Assembly: GCF_900113315.1 (NCBI RefSeq)
Contig: NZ_FOZG01000002.1
Location: 558,001-622,000, forward strand
Direction of reading: 5' to 3'
Source of the DNA: Sphingomonas jatrophae
GTDB lineage: Bacteria; Pseudomonadota; Alphaproteobacteria; Sphingomonadales; Sphingomonadaceae
Length of the DNA: 64,000 bases
The notes beneath the pieces are model-generated. The model was given only the letters and a program-made list of their open reading frames with translations. It did no database searches and had not been told where the DNA came from. Every line of letters begins with the position of its first letter. Position 1 is the stretch's first letter. Positions 26,983 to 34,103 of this stretch are shown here, in pieces. The position numbers and the translations under genes were made by a program.

Positions 26983-28050
26983 ATGACCGATATGATCGAG
27001 CGCAAATCCGATCCCTACAACGCCGAGCCGACGCCCAGTGCGTTGATCGAGCGGTTCCTGACGCCGCAGGCGCTGTTCTACGTGCGCAGCCACGGGCCAG
27101 TGCCGGATCTGCCCGCCAATCATCGGATCGAGGTGAGCGGGACGGGCATGGCGAGCCGCTCTTTCTCGGTAGAGGAACTGAAAGCTACGTTCCCCACGCG
27201 GACGGTGACGGCAGTTCTCCAGTGCGCCGGCAACCGGCGCACTGACCTCCAGCAGGTCGGAAAAACGTCGGGTGATCCTTGGGATGTCGGCGCGATCGGC
27301 AATGCAGAGTGGACCGGCGTACGCCTGGCCGATGTGCTCGATGCGGTCGGCGCACCTGATGCGTCCGACCTGTTCGTGGCGTTCACCGGCGCGGACGAGG
27401 TGGACGTGGAGGGCGAGGAAGCCTTGTTCGGGGTATCGATCGCCATGAGCAAGGCGCGGCAGCCCGACGTCCTCCTCGTCTGGGCGATGAACGGCGAGCC
27501 GCTGACGCCCGAACACGGCGCACCGCTCCGCATGGTGGTGCCGGGCTATGCCGGCGTGCGCAGCGCCAAATGGCTGACACGGATCGAGGTGCGAGACATG
27601 CCTTCCGACGCACCGATCCAGGCGCACGACTACAAGCTGTTTCCCGCCGATGTGACGAGCGACACCGTCGACTGGAGCCGGGGTCTGACCATCAATGCCA
27701 TGCCGCTCAACGCCGCGATCTGCGTGCCCGGCTCTGGCGAAAGCCTGCCGGCCGGGGAGGTGCGGATCGAGGGCTATGCCATCGCCTATGATCGCCGCGT
27801 CTCTCGGGTCGAAGTGTCGGTAAACGGTGGTCGCGAGTGGCAACAGGCGACGTTCGCCGATGATCCGGAGACGCACTGGGGTTGGCGGCGCTGGACCCTC
27901 GACGCCACGCTTGCCAAAGGTCGCCAGCACCTTGTCGTGCGCGCCTTCGACGGGGCTGGACAGGGACAGCCCGAACGGCCGGACACGATGTGGAACTTCG
28001 CCGGCTATCTGTGCACCGCCTGGCATCACGTCCACGTGCTGGTCGAATGA
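26983..28050 (+). CDS. Cytoplasmic sulfite oxidase-family molybdopterin enzyme
   Basis: This 355-aa protein has no signal peptide. The Mo-binding cysteine is Cys81 in LQCAGNRRTDL, and GNAEWTGVRLADVL, GYAGVRSAKWLTRI and the C-terminal immunoglobulin-like domain (VEVSVNGGREWQQ) complete the sulfite oxidase fold. It is closer in motif to the soluble eukaryote-like enzymes than to the Tat-exported one at 23491-24726. Its stop overlaps the next gene by 4 bp (ATGA). Confidence 0.9.
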   Translation: MTDMIERKSDPYNAEPTPSALIERFLTPQALFYVRSHGPVPDLPANHRIEVSGTGMASRSFSVEELKATFPTRTVTAVLQCAGNRRTDLQQVGKTSGDPWDVGAIGNAEWTGVRLADVLDAVGAPDASDLFVAFTGADEVDVEGEEALFGVSIAMSKARQPDVLLVWAMNGEPLTPEHGAPLRMVVPGYAGVRSAKWLTRIEVRDMPSDAPIQAHDYKLFPADVTSDTVDWSRGLTINAMPLNAAICVPGSGESLPAGEVRIEGYAIAYDRRVSRVEVSVNGGREWQQATFADDPETHWGWRRWTLDATLAKGRQHLVVRAFDGAGQGQPERPDTMWNFAGYLCTAWHHVHVLVE

Positions 28051-28559
28051 TCGAAGCGTCAGGGGCATCGGACATCGGCTTCTGGATCGATGCGATCGGG
28101 CGGCTGGTGGTGGCGACCGCGGCCGGGATGGTGCTCGGCTGGGAACGCTCGCGCGAGAACCGGCAGATCATGGGCTTGCGAACGCTGGGTCTGGTCGGTC
28201 TGGCGAGCTGCATCGCCGTGCAGGCGGTCGTGCATAGTGGCCTGCCAAATGTAAACGCCGACGCCGCAGGGCGGGCGATGCAGGGCATTCTGACAGGCGT
28301 CGGTTTCATCGGTGCCGGCGCGGTGCTGCGGGTCGGCCAGGGTCAGGAAGTGCATGGATTGGCGACCGCCGCGTGCATCTGGGTGACGGCCACGATCGGC
28401 GCGGCAGCGGGGTTGGCAGTGTGGCCGCTCATCATCGGCGGGGTGAGCCTTGCAATGCTCGTCCTGTTCGTCGGTGCGCCGCTGGAACGCCGCATCCGCG
28501 AGCGGGCTCGCCGGACGCCGGCCGAGGCCGACAGGAAGGACGTCGAGCGCAAGCCGTGA
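28047..28559 (+). CDS. MgtC/SapB-family membrane protein
   Basis: This 170-aa protein has four hydrophobic helices and the family signature GMVLGWERSRENRQIMGLRTLGLVGLAS (read from about residue 24) with GVGFIGAGAVLRVGQGQEVHGLATAA in the middle. The MgtC family is linked to Mg2+ limitation and stress tolerance, with an uncertain molecular role. The start codon overlaps the sulfite oxidase stop, so the two genes are co-translated. Confidence 0.9.
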   Translation: MIEASGASDIGFWIDAIGRLVVATAAGMVLGWERSRENRQIMGLRTLGLVGLASCIAVQAVVHSGLPNVNADAAGRAMQGILTGVGFIGAGAVLRVGQGQEVHGLATAACIWVTATIGAAAGLAVWPLIIGGVSLAMLVLFVGAPLERRIRERARRTPAEADRKDVERKP

Positions 28560-28610
28560 TCCCGCTGGATCGCCCGGTGCCTGTCGGCGTCGGGAAGCGG
28601 CAAGGTGCAA

Positions 28611-29381
28611 TCAGGACACCAGCGCCGCATCGGCCTGGCGCCGGACCTCGTCGGCGATCGGATGCAACTCGGCCGCGGGTCGCTCGCCCACCACACTATA
28701 GCCGATCCCATCAACCGCCCATGTGACCCGGCCCATGGTCCCGCTGGACGTGCTGGTCATGCTCGCGGTCTTGTCGATCTGCATAGGCCTCGTCAGCACC
28801 GCGAGTTTCGACGCTTGCGGTCCGTCGTAGAGGAGCAGTGCCGCAGGGCCGTGAGGCGTCGCGACCAATCGCCCCCCGCCATAGCGATAGCCGGCTGTGC
28901 TGAGGTCCGGGATGGTGACGCGCTCACCCAGTCGGGCGGAGGTCCACCGGATCAGCATGGCGCGCTGGTCGGGGCCGATTTCCGCCGGTCGTATCCGGTC
29001 GGCGGCATAGACACGGAAATTGTCACTCGCCTCGTTGGCCAGCGCCGCGATGCCCGCGCGGGGTTCACCGCTCCACCGCGCGCTCGACCAGCCCCCGCCA
29101 AACCCCAACGCCAGCAGAAGTGACGCGGCAATGGCGAGTTGCCAACGCGGTTGCCTTTGCCGTCCCCTGATCGCTGCCACGCGCATCGTCGCCGGAATGG
29201 GTTCGTCCGCGATCGTGGTGAACAGGGATGCGAGGGCTCGCGCCTGCTCCGCCTGCTCCCGCAAACGGGCATGCAGATCCGGCTGGCCTTTAAGGTAGGC
29301 GTCAACCAGGCGCTGCCGCTCGGGCGACAACCTGCCATCGATCCATGCGGCCAGATCGTCCTCGCCGATCGGGCTGGTCAT
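28611..29381 (-). CDS. Membrane anti-sigma factor
   Basis: This 256-aa protein has an N-terminal cytoplasmic segment (GEDDLAAWIDGRLSPERQRL, the usual anti-sigma start), one transmembrane helix (WQLAIAASLLLALGFGGGW, about residues 79-98) and a periplasmic C-terminal domain. It overlaps the ECF sigma gene by 4 bp (ATGA), the normal pairing. It should hold the sigma factor at the membrane until a periplasmic signal arrives. No zinc-binding HxxxCxxC motif is seen. Confidence 0.88.
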   Translation of the reverse strand: MTSPIGEDDLAAWIDGRLSPERQRLVDAYLKGQPDLHARLREQAEQARALASLFTTIADEPIPATMRVAAIRGRQRQPRWQLAIAASLLLALGFGGGWSSARWSGEPRAGIAALANEASDNFRVYAADRIRPAEIGPDQRAMLIRWTSARLGERVTIPDLSTAGYRYGGGRLVATPHGPAALLLYDGPQASKLAVLTRPMQIDKTASMTSTSSGTMGRVTWAVDGIGYSVVGERPAAELHPIADEVRRQADAALVS

Positions 29382-29887
29382 TGCACGCTCCTCAATCGCG
29401 GCCGTTCACCCTCCCGGAGGAGTGTCGCCAGACGGTCGCGCCCCCGCGATATGCGCGACATTACCGTGCCCAGCGGCACGCCGGCTACGGCAGCGACCTC
29501 CGCATAGGGCAGGCCCTCGACCGAGACCAGGAGCAGCACCGTTCGCTGTTCTTCAGGCAACGCATCAAGCGCGCGCAGCAGGTCGCGGTGGTGCAGGCCT
29601 GTGTCCTGATCGGCCGGGCGGCCGAGCGCGGCGTCGTCCACGAGGTGGAGCGGAACCGCCGTACCTCGCCGGCTATGCTGCCGCTGATGATCGACCAACA
29701 AATTGTGCAGGATCGCATAGACCCACGGGCGGACCTCCGCACCCCGTCGCTGTCGCCAGCGCCCGACCGCGCGCTCCAGGCAATCCTGCACCACGTCATC
29801 CGCCATCACCCGGTCGCGCAACCACGACCGGGCATAGCGGCGCAGCCCGGGGATCAGCGGTTCGATCGCGGCGGCAAGCGGGTCCAT
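29378..29887 (-). CDS. ECF sigma factor (RNA polymerase sigma-70 family)
   Basis: This 169-aa protein has region 2 (YARSWLRDRVMADDVVQDCLERA, then VRPWVYAILHNLLVDHQRQ) and region 4 (LDALPEEQRTVLLLVSVEGL, then YAEVAAVAGVPLGTVMSRIS). It is third in an operon that starts with a DUF305 gene and a beta-propeller gene. The ATG at 29887 follows the propeller stop by one base. Its likely own target promoter is at 31743-31769. Confidence 0.93.
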   Translation of the reverse strand: MDPLAAAIEPLIPGLRRYARSWLRDRVMADDVVQDCLERAVGRWRQRRGAEVRPWVYAILHNLLVDHQRQHSRRGTAVPLHLVDDAALGRPADQDTGLHHRDLLRALDALPEEQRTVLLLVSVEGLPYAEVAAVAGVPLGTVMSRISRGRDRLATLLREGERPRLRSVQ

Positions 29888-29888
29888 C

Positions 29889-31328
29889 TCAGTCGCGCTG
29901 CACCTGCACGATGCGCCCCGGCGCGCCGTTCACCACCTCCGCAACCGCCAGAAAGCGCCGGGGTGTCGCGGTGCTGCCCTGAACGATCTGCCGGATCGGA
30001 CCCGATGCGTTGACGATCGCCGCACCTGCCGGGTTGCTCATGAAGTTCGCAAGCGGCTCTACCGCACCACTGCCGTCCGCATTGGCGGTCAGCACGAGCA
30101 TGTAAGGCTTTTTGGGCTGCAAACCGGTAACGGCACTTTGCACGACCTGAATGATGCCCTGGTCGAAGAGGGTGATGCTGCTTGCTGTACCTTTGCCGCC
30201 GATCGGCCCCATGGTCAGATGCAACGCCTTGCCGGCCGTGCCGAGCGGCTGGAGATTGTCGGTGCCGGGGCCTGTCGGAACTGCGTTCGACACATAGGCG
30301 ATCGCCTGCGGTGCCTGTCCGACCGGCACGGTGGCAACGACCGTGTTGCCAGCGGTGTCGATCGCGGCGAGCTCATCGGCATTCTCCAGCCCGACGTAGA
30401 TGCGCCGGCCGTCGCCCGATGGCCAGACACCGTGCGGCATCTTGCCGACCGGGATGGTGGCGACGGGCGCGAAGTCGGATGTGCGGAACACCTTCACCGC
30501 ATTCTCTCCGCCGACCGTCACATAGGCGAACTGCCCCTTGGCCGTGCGGGCGAAGTTGACATGGTTGGTGATCGGCCCGGTATCCAGCACCTTCAGGATC
30601 GCGAAGGGTGGTCTCGCATCGAATGCGACCGTCTTGCCGATGTCCTTCAGCGTGAACCACACCTGCTTGCCGTCCGGCGTCGCGGCAATATTGGGACAGA
30701 ACGGGCTTGGCTGTGCCACCTGTCCGACCTGCGCGTGGGTCGCGACATCGAACACGGCCAGCACCGGATTGAACGACGAACAGACATAGCCGTACCGGCC
30801 ATCGGGAGAGAAGATCGTCATGCCCGGACCACCGGGCGTCTTGATGCGCCCCGTCTCCTTGTACGTCGTGGGGTCGAGCACGGCGATATAATCCTCGCCG
30901 CGGACCGTGACCCACACCTCCTTGCCGTTTGGCGTGAAGAACGCCTCGTGCGGACTGCGCCCGACATAGGTCGTGTGTTTGACCGTGTTGGTGGCGGTGT
31001 CGATCCACGACACGGCGTTCGATCCGATCGACACGACCGCCAAGGTCTTCCCGTCCGGCGAGAAGCCGAGGCCGTGGACCAGCACCTGTCCCTTGTAGAG
31101 CGGCGAAAAGTTCATCGGCTGCGGATCGCCGAGCTTGATGACGCCGAGCAGCCGGTTGTCGGCCGGGTCCGTCACCGACACCGTGTTGGAGAATTGTTCA
31201 GACGCATAGACGCGGTCGCGGTGGCTGACGGGCATGTCCTTAGCGTTCCACGGCGCCTGCTGGGCCATGGCGAGGCCCGGTGCGGCGCTCATCAGCAAGG
31301 CGGCCGAGCGCAGGATGGTCCGGATCAT
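29889..31328 (-). CDS. Secreted YncE-like beta-propeller protein
   Basis: This 479-aa protein has a signal peptide (MIRTILRSAALLMSAAPGLAMA) and repeated YVTN-type blades (SNTVSVTDPADNRLLGVIKL; NAVSWIDTATNTVKHTTYVG; NAVKVFRTSDFAPVATIPVG; AIDTAGNTVVATVPVG), giving about seven blades. A further C-terminal domain of about 110 residues follows. It is probably periplasmic. Such propellers often bind partners or metals, but the role is unknown here. It lies one base after the DUF305 gene and one base before the sigma factor. Confidence 0.85.
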   Translation of the reverse strand: MIRTILRSAALLMSAAPGLAMAQQAPWNAKDMPVSHRDRVYASEQFSNTVSVTDPADNRLLGVIKLGDPQPMNFSPLYKGQVLVHGLGFSPDGKTLAVVSIGSNAVSWIDTATNTVKHTTYVGRSPHEAFFTPNGKEVWVTVRGEDYIAVLDPTTYKETGRIKTPGGPGMTIFSPDGRYGYVCSSFNPVLAVFDVATHAQVGQVAQPSPFCPNIAATPDGKQVWFTLKDIGKTVAFDARPPFAILKVLDTGPITNHVNFARTAKGQFAYVTVGGENAVKVFRTSDFAPVATIPVGKMPHGVWPSGDGRRIYVGLENADELAAIDTAGNTVVATVPVGQAPQAIAYVSNAVPTGPGTDNLQPLGTAGKALHLTMGPIGGKGTASSITLFDQGIIQVVQSAVTGLQPKKPYMLVLTANADGSGAVEPLANFMSNPAGAAIVNASGPIRQIVQGSTATPRRFLAVAEVVNGAPGRIVQVQRD

Positions 31329-31329
31329 G

Positions 31330-31713
31330 TCAGTGCTCCATAGGGCTATGGTGGTCGCCGCCCTGCGTCGGGGCTGGCGTCGAAGGGGGTAGCGGCTGAC
31401 CGATCGCCAGCTTCATGGCGGCGATCTCCTGCTGCTGGTCGATGATGATCTCCTGCGCGATGCGCTTGAGCTGCTCGTTATGGCCATAGCGCAGCTCCGC
31501 CACCGCCATATCGATGGCGCCCTGATGATGCGGGAGCATCATCGCCACGAAGTCGCGGTCGACGTCGCCGGACGGCTTGACCATCATGCCCGCCATCATC
31601 CGGTCCATCGCGGCAGACACTATGCTGGCGTAGCCATCGGCAGGGGAGGCCGCGGCTGCGCCTGTAAGTAGGGCCGGAGCAGTCAGACCCAGCATCCAGT
31701 TTCGTCTATGCAT
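31330..31713 (-). CDS. DUF305 exported protein
   Basis: This 127-aa protein has a signal peptide (MHRRNWMLGLTAPALLTGAA) and the DUF305 core with the FVAMMLPHHQGAIDMA motif and a Met/His-rich pattern (MDRMMAGMM, HHSPMEH), suggestive of metal, often copper, binding. I chose the ATG at 31713 because it starts the signal peptide and because the ATG at 31743 lies inside the -10 box of the ECF-type promoter. It is the first gene of the sigma operon. Confidence 0.82.
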   Translation of the reverse strand: MHRRNWMLGLTAPALLTGAAAASPADGYASIVSAAMDRMMAGMMVKPSGDVDRDFVAMMLPHHQGAIDMAVAELRYGHNEQLKRIAQEIIIDQQQEIAAMKLAIGQPLPPSTPAPTQGGDHHSPMEH

Positions 31714-31742
31714 AAGCCTCCGGCGCATCAGTCCTGAAAGCA

Positions 31743-31769
31743 TAGACGACGCTCGCCCGGGTTTATTCC
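31743..31769 (-). promoter_or_regulatory. ECF-type promoter of the DUF305-propeller-sigma operon
   Basis: On the minus strand GGAATAA (31769-31763) and CGTCTA (31748-31743) are separated by 14 bp (16 bp if only GGAAT is counted). An AA(T/C)-containing -35 and a CGTC-containing -10 are typical of ECF sigma promoters, and these operons are usually autoregulated. The element sits directly upstream of the operon. Confidence 0.6.
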
Positions 31770-31928
31770 ATGGGTGAGCCGGTTATCAGCCTTCCCGATT
31801 GGGAACGTTCAGCGGGACGGTCGGCTGGGCCGCCTCATAGGGCCTCAACAGCAGATTTCGCTTTCCCAAAACCTGTTCCCGAAATATGAGTCCCGAAACT
31901 GGCGGTTCGGGATGGAGTTACGGGACAA
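31770..31928. other. Non-coding region upstream of the second resolvase, possible res site
   Basis: This region lies between the ECF promoter and the resolvase start. It contains CCCGAAA at 31882-31888 and 31896-31902, and inverted TTCGGGA and TACGGGA at about 31908 and 31919. Such clustered direct and inverted motifs before a serine resolvase gene are what a res site would look like. The assignment is inference. Confidence 0.4.
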
Positions 31929-32495
31929 GTGCTGATCGGCTATGCGCGTGTCTCGACCGCCGATCAGGATCTGACGCTGCAAACCGATGCGCTGACCAAG
32001 GCCGGATGCGAGAAGCTGTTCACCGACAAAGCGAGCGGCGCGAAGACGACCCGACCGGGCCTGACGGAAGCGCTCGACTTCGTGCGGGCCGGCGACACGC
32101 TGGTGATCTGGAAGCTCGACCGGCTCGGCCGCTCGATCCAGGGGCTGATCGAGCTGGCGGCCGACCTGTCGGCACGCAAGGTCCATTTCCGTTCGCTGAC
32201 GGATGGCTTCGACACCTCCACGTCCTCGGGCCGACTCCTGTTTCACATACTCGCCTCGGTCGCCGAGATGGAACGCGAGCTGATCAAGGAGCGGACCATC
32301 GCCGGGTTGGCGGCAGCACGGGCGAAGGGCGGCACCGGCGGAGGCCGCAAATCGGTGATGACCCCCGACATGCTCGACACCGCGCGCAAGCTGCTCGCCG
32401 CGGGCGACAAGCCCGCCAAGGTGGCGAAGCTGCTTCAGGTCGGTCGTTCGACCTTCTACCGTCACTTCCCCGCGAGCGAGCGGGAACCGGCATGA
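31929..32495 (+). CDS. Serine resolvase/invertase (second copy)
   Basis: This 188-aa protein starts at GTG and reads MLIGYARVSTADQDLTLQTD, with the catalytic Ser in RVST. It contains DTLVIWKLDRLGRSIQG, the E-helix (VAEMERELIKERT) and a C-terminal HTH (KVAKLLQVGRSTFYRHF). It is related to the resolvase at 22211-22795 but clearly divergent. Its last 34 bp overlap the 3' end of the convergent transposase gene. Confidence 0.93.
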   Translation: MLIGYARVSTADQDLTLQTDALTKAGCEKLFTDKASGAKTTRPGLTEALDFVRAGDTLVIWKLDRLGRSIQGLIELAADLSARKVHFRSLTDGFDTSTSSGRLLFHILASVAEMERELIKERTIAGLAAARAKGGTGGGRKSVMTPDMLDTARKLLAAGDKPAKVAKLLQVGRSTFYRHFPASEREPA

Positions 32496-33811
32496 TCGGG
32501 CCTAGCCAGCAGCAGCAGGTTGAGCACCGCCGCGCCGATCAGAAACTCCTCTTCCGCGCCTCGGATTCCGCGGAGATGCAGCCGCCCCATGCCATGCTTC
32601 ACCTTTGCATCGGCGAACAGGCGCTCGACCCCTCGGCGCAGCCGCATGGATCGTTTGAAGAGACCGGTCCGCATCTGGGCCCGGGCAAGGTCGCGGGCAT
32701 CCTCGTTCTCCATGCGACACAGGGCACGCCCACGAGCGCTCGTGCATTGCTGGCGCAGCGAACACGCCCGGCAATCGTCAGGTCGCGCCCTGTAGCGGTG
32801 CACTCCAGTGGGTTGATGGAAGCCGCGGTGCGCCAGTGCTTTGCCCGCAGGGCAGGTGAAGCAGTCGCGACCGCGATCGTAGGTGAACGCTTCGCGCGGG
32901 AACTTGCCCCTGGTCTGTTCGGAGCGGTCGATCACGGGGATGTGAGGCAGCGCGCCCTGGTCGCGCACGAAGGCGAGAAACGCGGCGCTCCCATAAGCCT
33001 TATCCGCGGCGACCCGCTTGGGCCGATAACCGAACCGATCGGCAGCTCGCGCCAGCATGTCACGACCCGCCGCCACCTCTTCCGCGAAGCGGGCGGGGGT
33101 TGCCTCGACTTCGAGCGCGGCTCCGCCTGGCGTGTCGATCATGACGTTGAGGGCATAGCCGAACCGCCCTCGCACCGTTCGCGCCGACCAGGCCGCCGCG
33201 GGATCGGTCCGCGAAACACTTGGGAAACCCTTGCCCGTCCCGGTCAGCGGCTCCGGCACCCGCGTCCGATCGGCAAGCCACTCGCGCACAGGGCGACTTG
33301 CCCTGCTCGCGTCGGGCAGATTGGCCGGCAAGACCTTGCGCTGCCAGCTCGCGTCCGCGGCGATAAACGAGGCGTCGATCGCAGCGTCCTTGCCGGAGAC
33401 CAGCCCCTTCGCAAGGCAGCGCCGCACCGTGTTCTCGAACAAAAGCCGGAACACGCCGGCGTCTCGAAATCGCCCGTGCCGGTTTTTGCTGAAGGTGGAG
33501 TGGTGCGGGACAGCCGCGCCGGGCGCCAGACGGCAGAACCAGCGATAAGCGAGGTTGTAGCGCAGCTCCTCGCACAACCGGCGCTCGGACGTGATCGCAT
33601 AGATGCGGCCGATCAACGCCATACGGATCAGCAACTCGGGATCCACCGACGGCCGACCGCGCGCACTGTAGTGCGACGACAGAGCCGCCCTGAGCTTGCC
33701 CATTTCGAGCAGCCGGTCCACGCGCCGGAGAAGGTGGTCACGCGGCAACATGGCTTCTATGGTGCGGGAACCGGGTCCCGACCGCCCACGGTCGCAGCTC
33801 GTGCCCATCAT
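32462..33811 (-). CDS. IS1182-like DDE transposase
   Basis: This 449-aa protein has the N-terminal DUF772-type region (LRAALSSHYSARGRPSVDPE) and a split DDE core. The likely catalytic residues are Asp in DAAIDASFIAAD, Asp in VAADKAYGSAAF and Glu in GVERLFADAKVKHGMGRL. A Cys cluster (CFTCPAGK and CRACSLRQQC) is typical of IS1182/ISNCY-like enzymes. The 3' end runs 34 bp into the convergent resolvase gene, so the native C-terminus may have been altered at a junction. A terminal repeat lies 61 bp upstream of the start. Confidence 0.92.
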   Translation of the reverse strand: MMGTSCDRGRSGPGSRTIEAMLPRDHLLRRVDRLLEMGKLRAALSSHYSARGRPSVDPELLIRMALIGRIYAITSERRLCEELRYNLAYRWFCRLAPGAAVPHHSTFSKNRHGRFRDAGVFRLLFENTVRRCLAKGLVSGKDAAIDASFIAADASWQRKVLPANLPDASRASRPVREWLADRTRVPEPLTGTGKGFPSVSRTDPAAAWSARTVRGRFGYALNVMIDTPGGAALEVEATPARFAEEVAAGRDMLARAADRFGYRPKRVAADKAYGSAAFLAFVRDQGALPHIPVIDRSEQTRGKFPREAFTYDRGRDCFTCPAGKALAHRGFHQPTGVHRYRARPDDCRACSLRQQCTSARGRALCRMENEDARDLARAQMRTGLFKRSMRLRRGVERLFADAKVKHGMGRLHLRGIRGAEEEFLIGAAVLNLLLLARPDHAGSRSLAGK

Positions 33812-33871
33812 GGCCTCACTCCCTCAACCCCGGGAGTGCAACACAGGGGTCAGGTCAACGTGTCCGGTGTA

Positions 33872-33888
33872 TTTCAACAGCCCCGATC
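33872..33888 (-). repeat. Right terminal inverted repeat
   Basis: TTTCAACAGCCCCGATC here is the exact reverse complement of 22911-22927. It lies upstream of the transposase gene, the expected position for one end of an IS1182-like element. Confidence 0.72.
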
Positions 33889-34103
33889 GTTTGTGAGACA
33901 ACTCTAGTCTGGCGCTTTACCCGCAGTCGCCGGTCATCCGAGCAGACCTAATCCGTTCACGCCGGAGCGCTTACTCGCTCACGGAAAGTGGCCGTTGGTC
34001 CCGAGACGTTTGAAGGCAGGAATTGAGGCCCGCAGAGGCAGGCTGCTCTTGTGTGTAGAGGGCGCGCACTCATCGCTTGCGCTCTACCAGCGTGGCTAAG
34101 GCC
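33889..34103. other. Non-coding gap between the mobile unit and the GHKL-helicase gene
   Basis: In these 215 bp I find no credible gene, hairpin or repeat. It presumably is the 3' flank of the GHKL-helicase gene into which the mobile unit inserted. Confidence 0.5.

Larger units (their letters stand above)
22911..33888. mobile_element. IR-bounded ~11 kb unit with IS1182-like transposase, resolvase and sulfite/ECF cargo
   Basis: The sequence GGGGCTGTTGAAA at 22915-22927 is repeated inverted at 33872-33884, and GATC flanks both outer ends (22911-22914 and 33885-33888). The right repeat is 61 bp upstream of an IS1182-like transposase, so it is a natural end of that IS. The left copy lies about 9.5 kb beyond the transposase 3' end, with a resolvase and twelve other genes between. 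This can be read as a transposon carrying passengers, or as one complete IS plus a relict end of a second copy. GATC is a palindrome, so it cannot distinguish direct from inverted duplication. Confidence 0.5.

Noticed and set aside
31886-33907. A 673-codon plus-strand frame across the resolvase and transposase
   Set aside because: It covers two recognised genes in other frames and has low-complexity, Arg/Gly-rich content typical of shadow frames.
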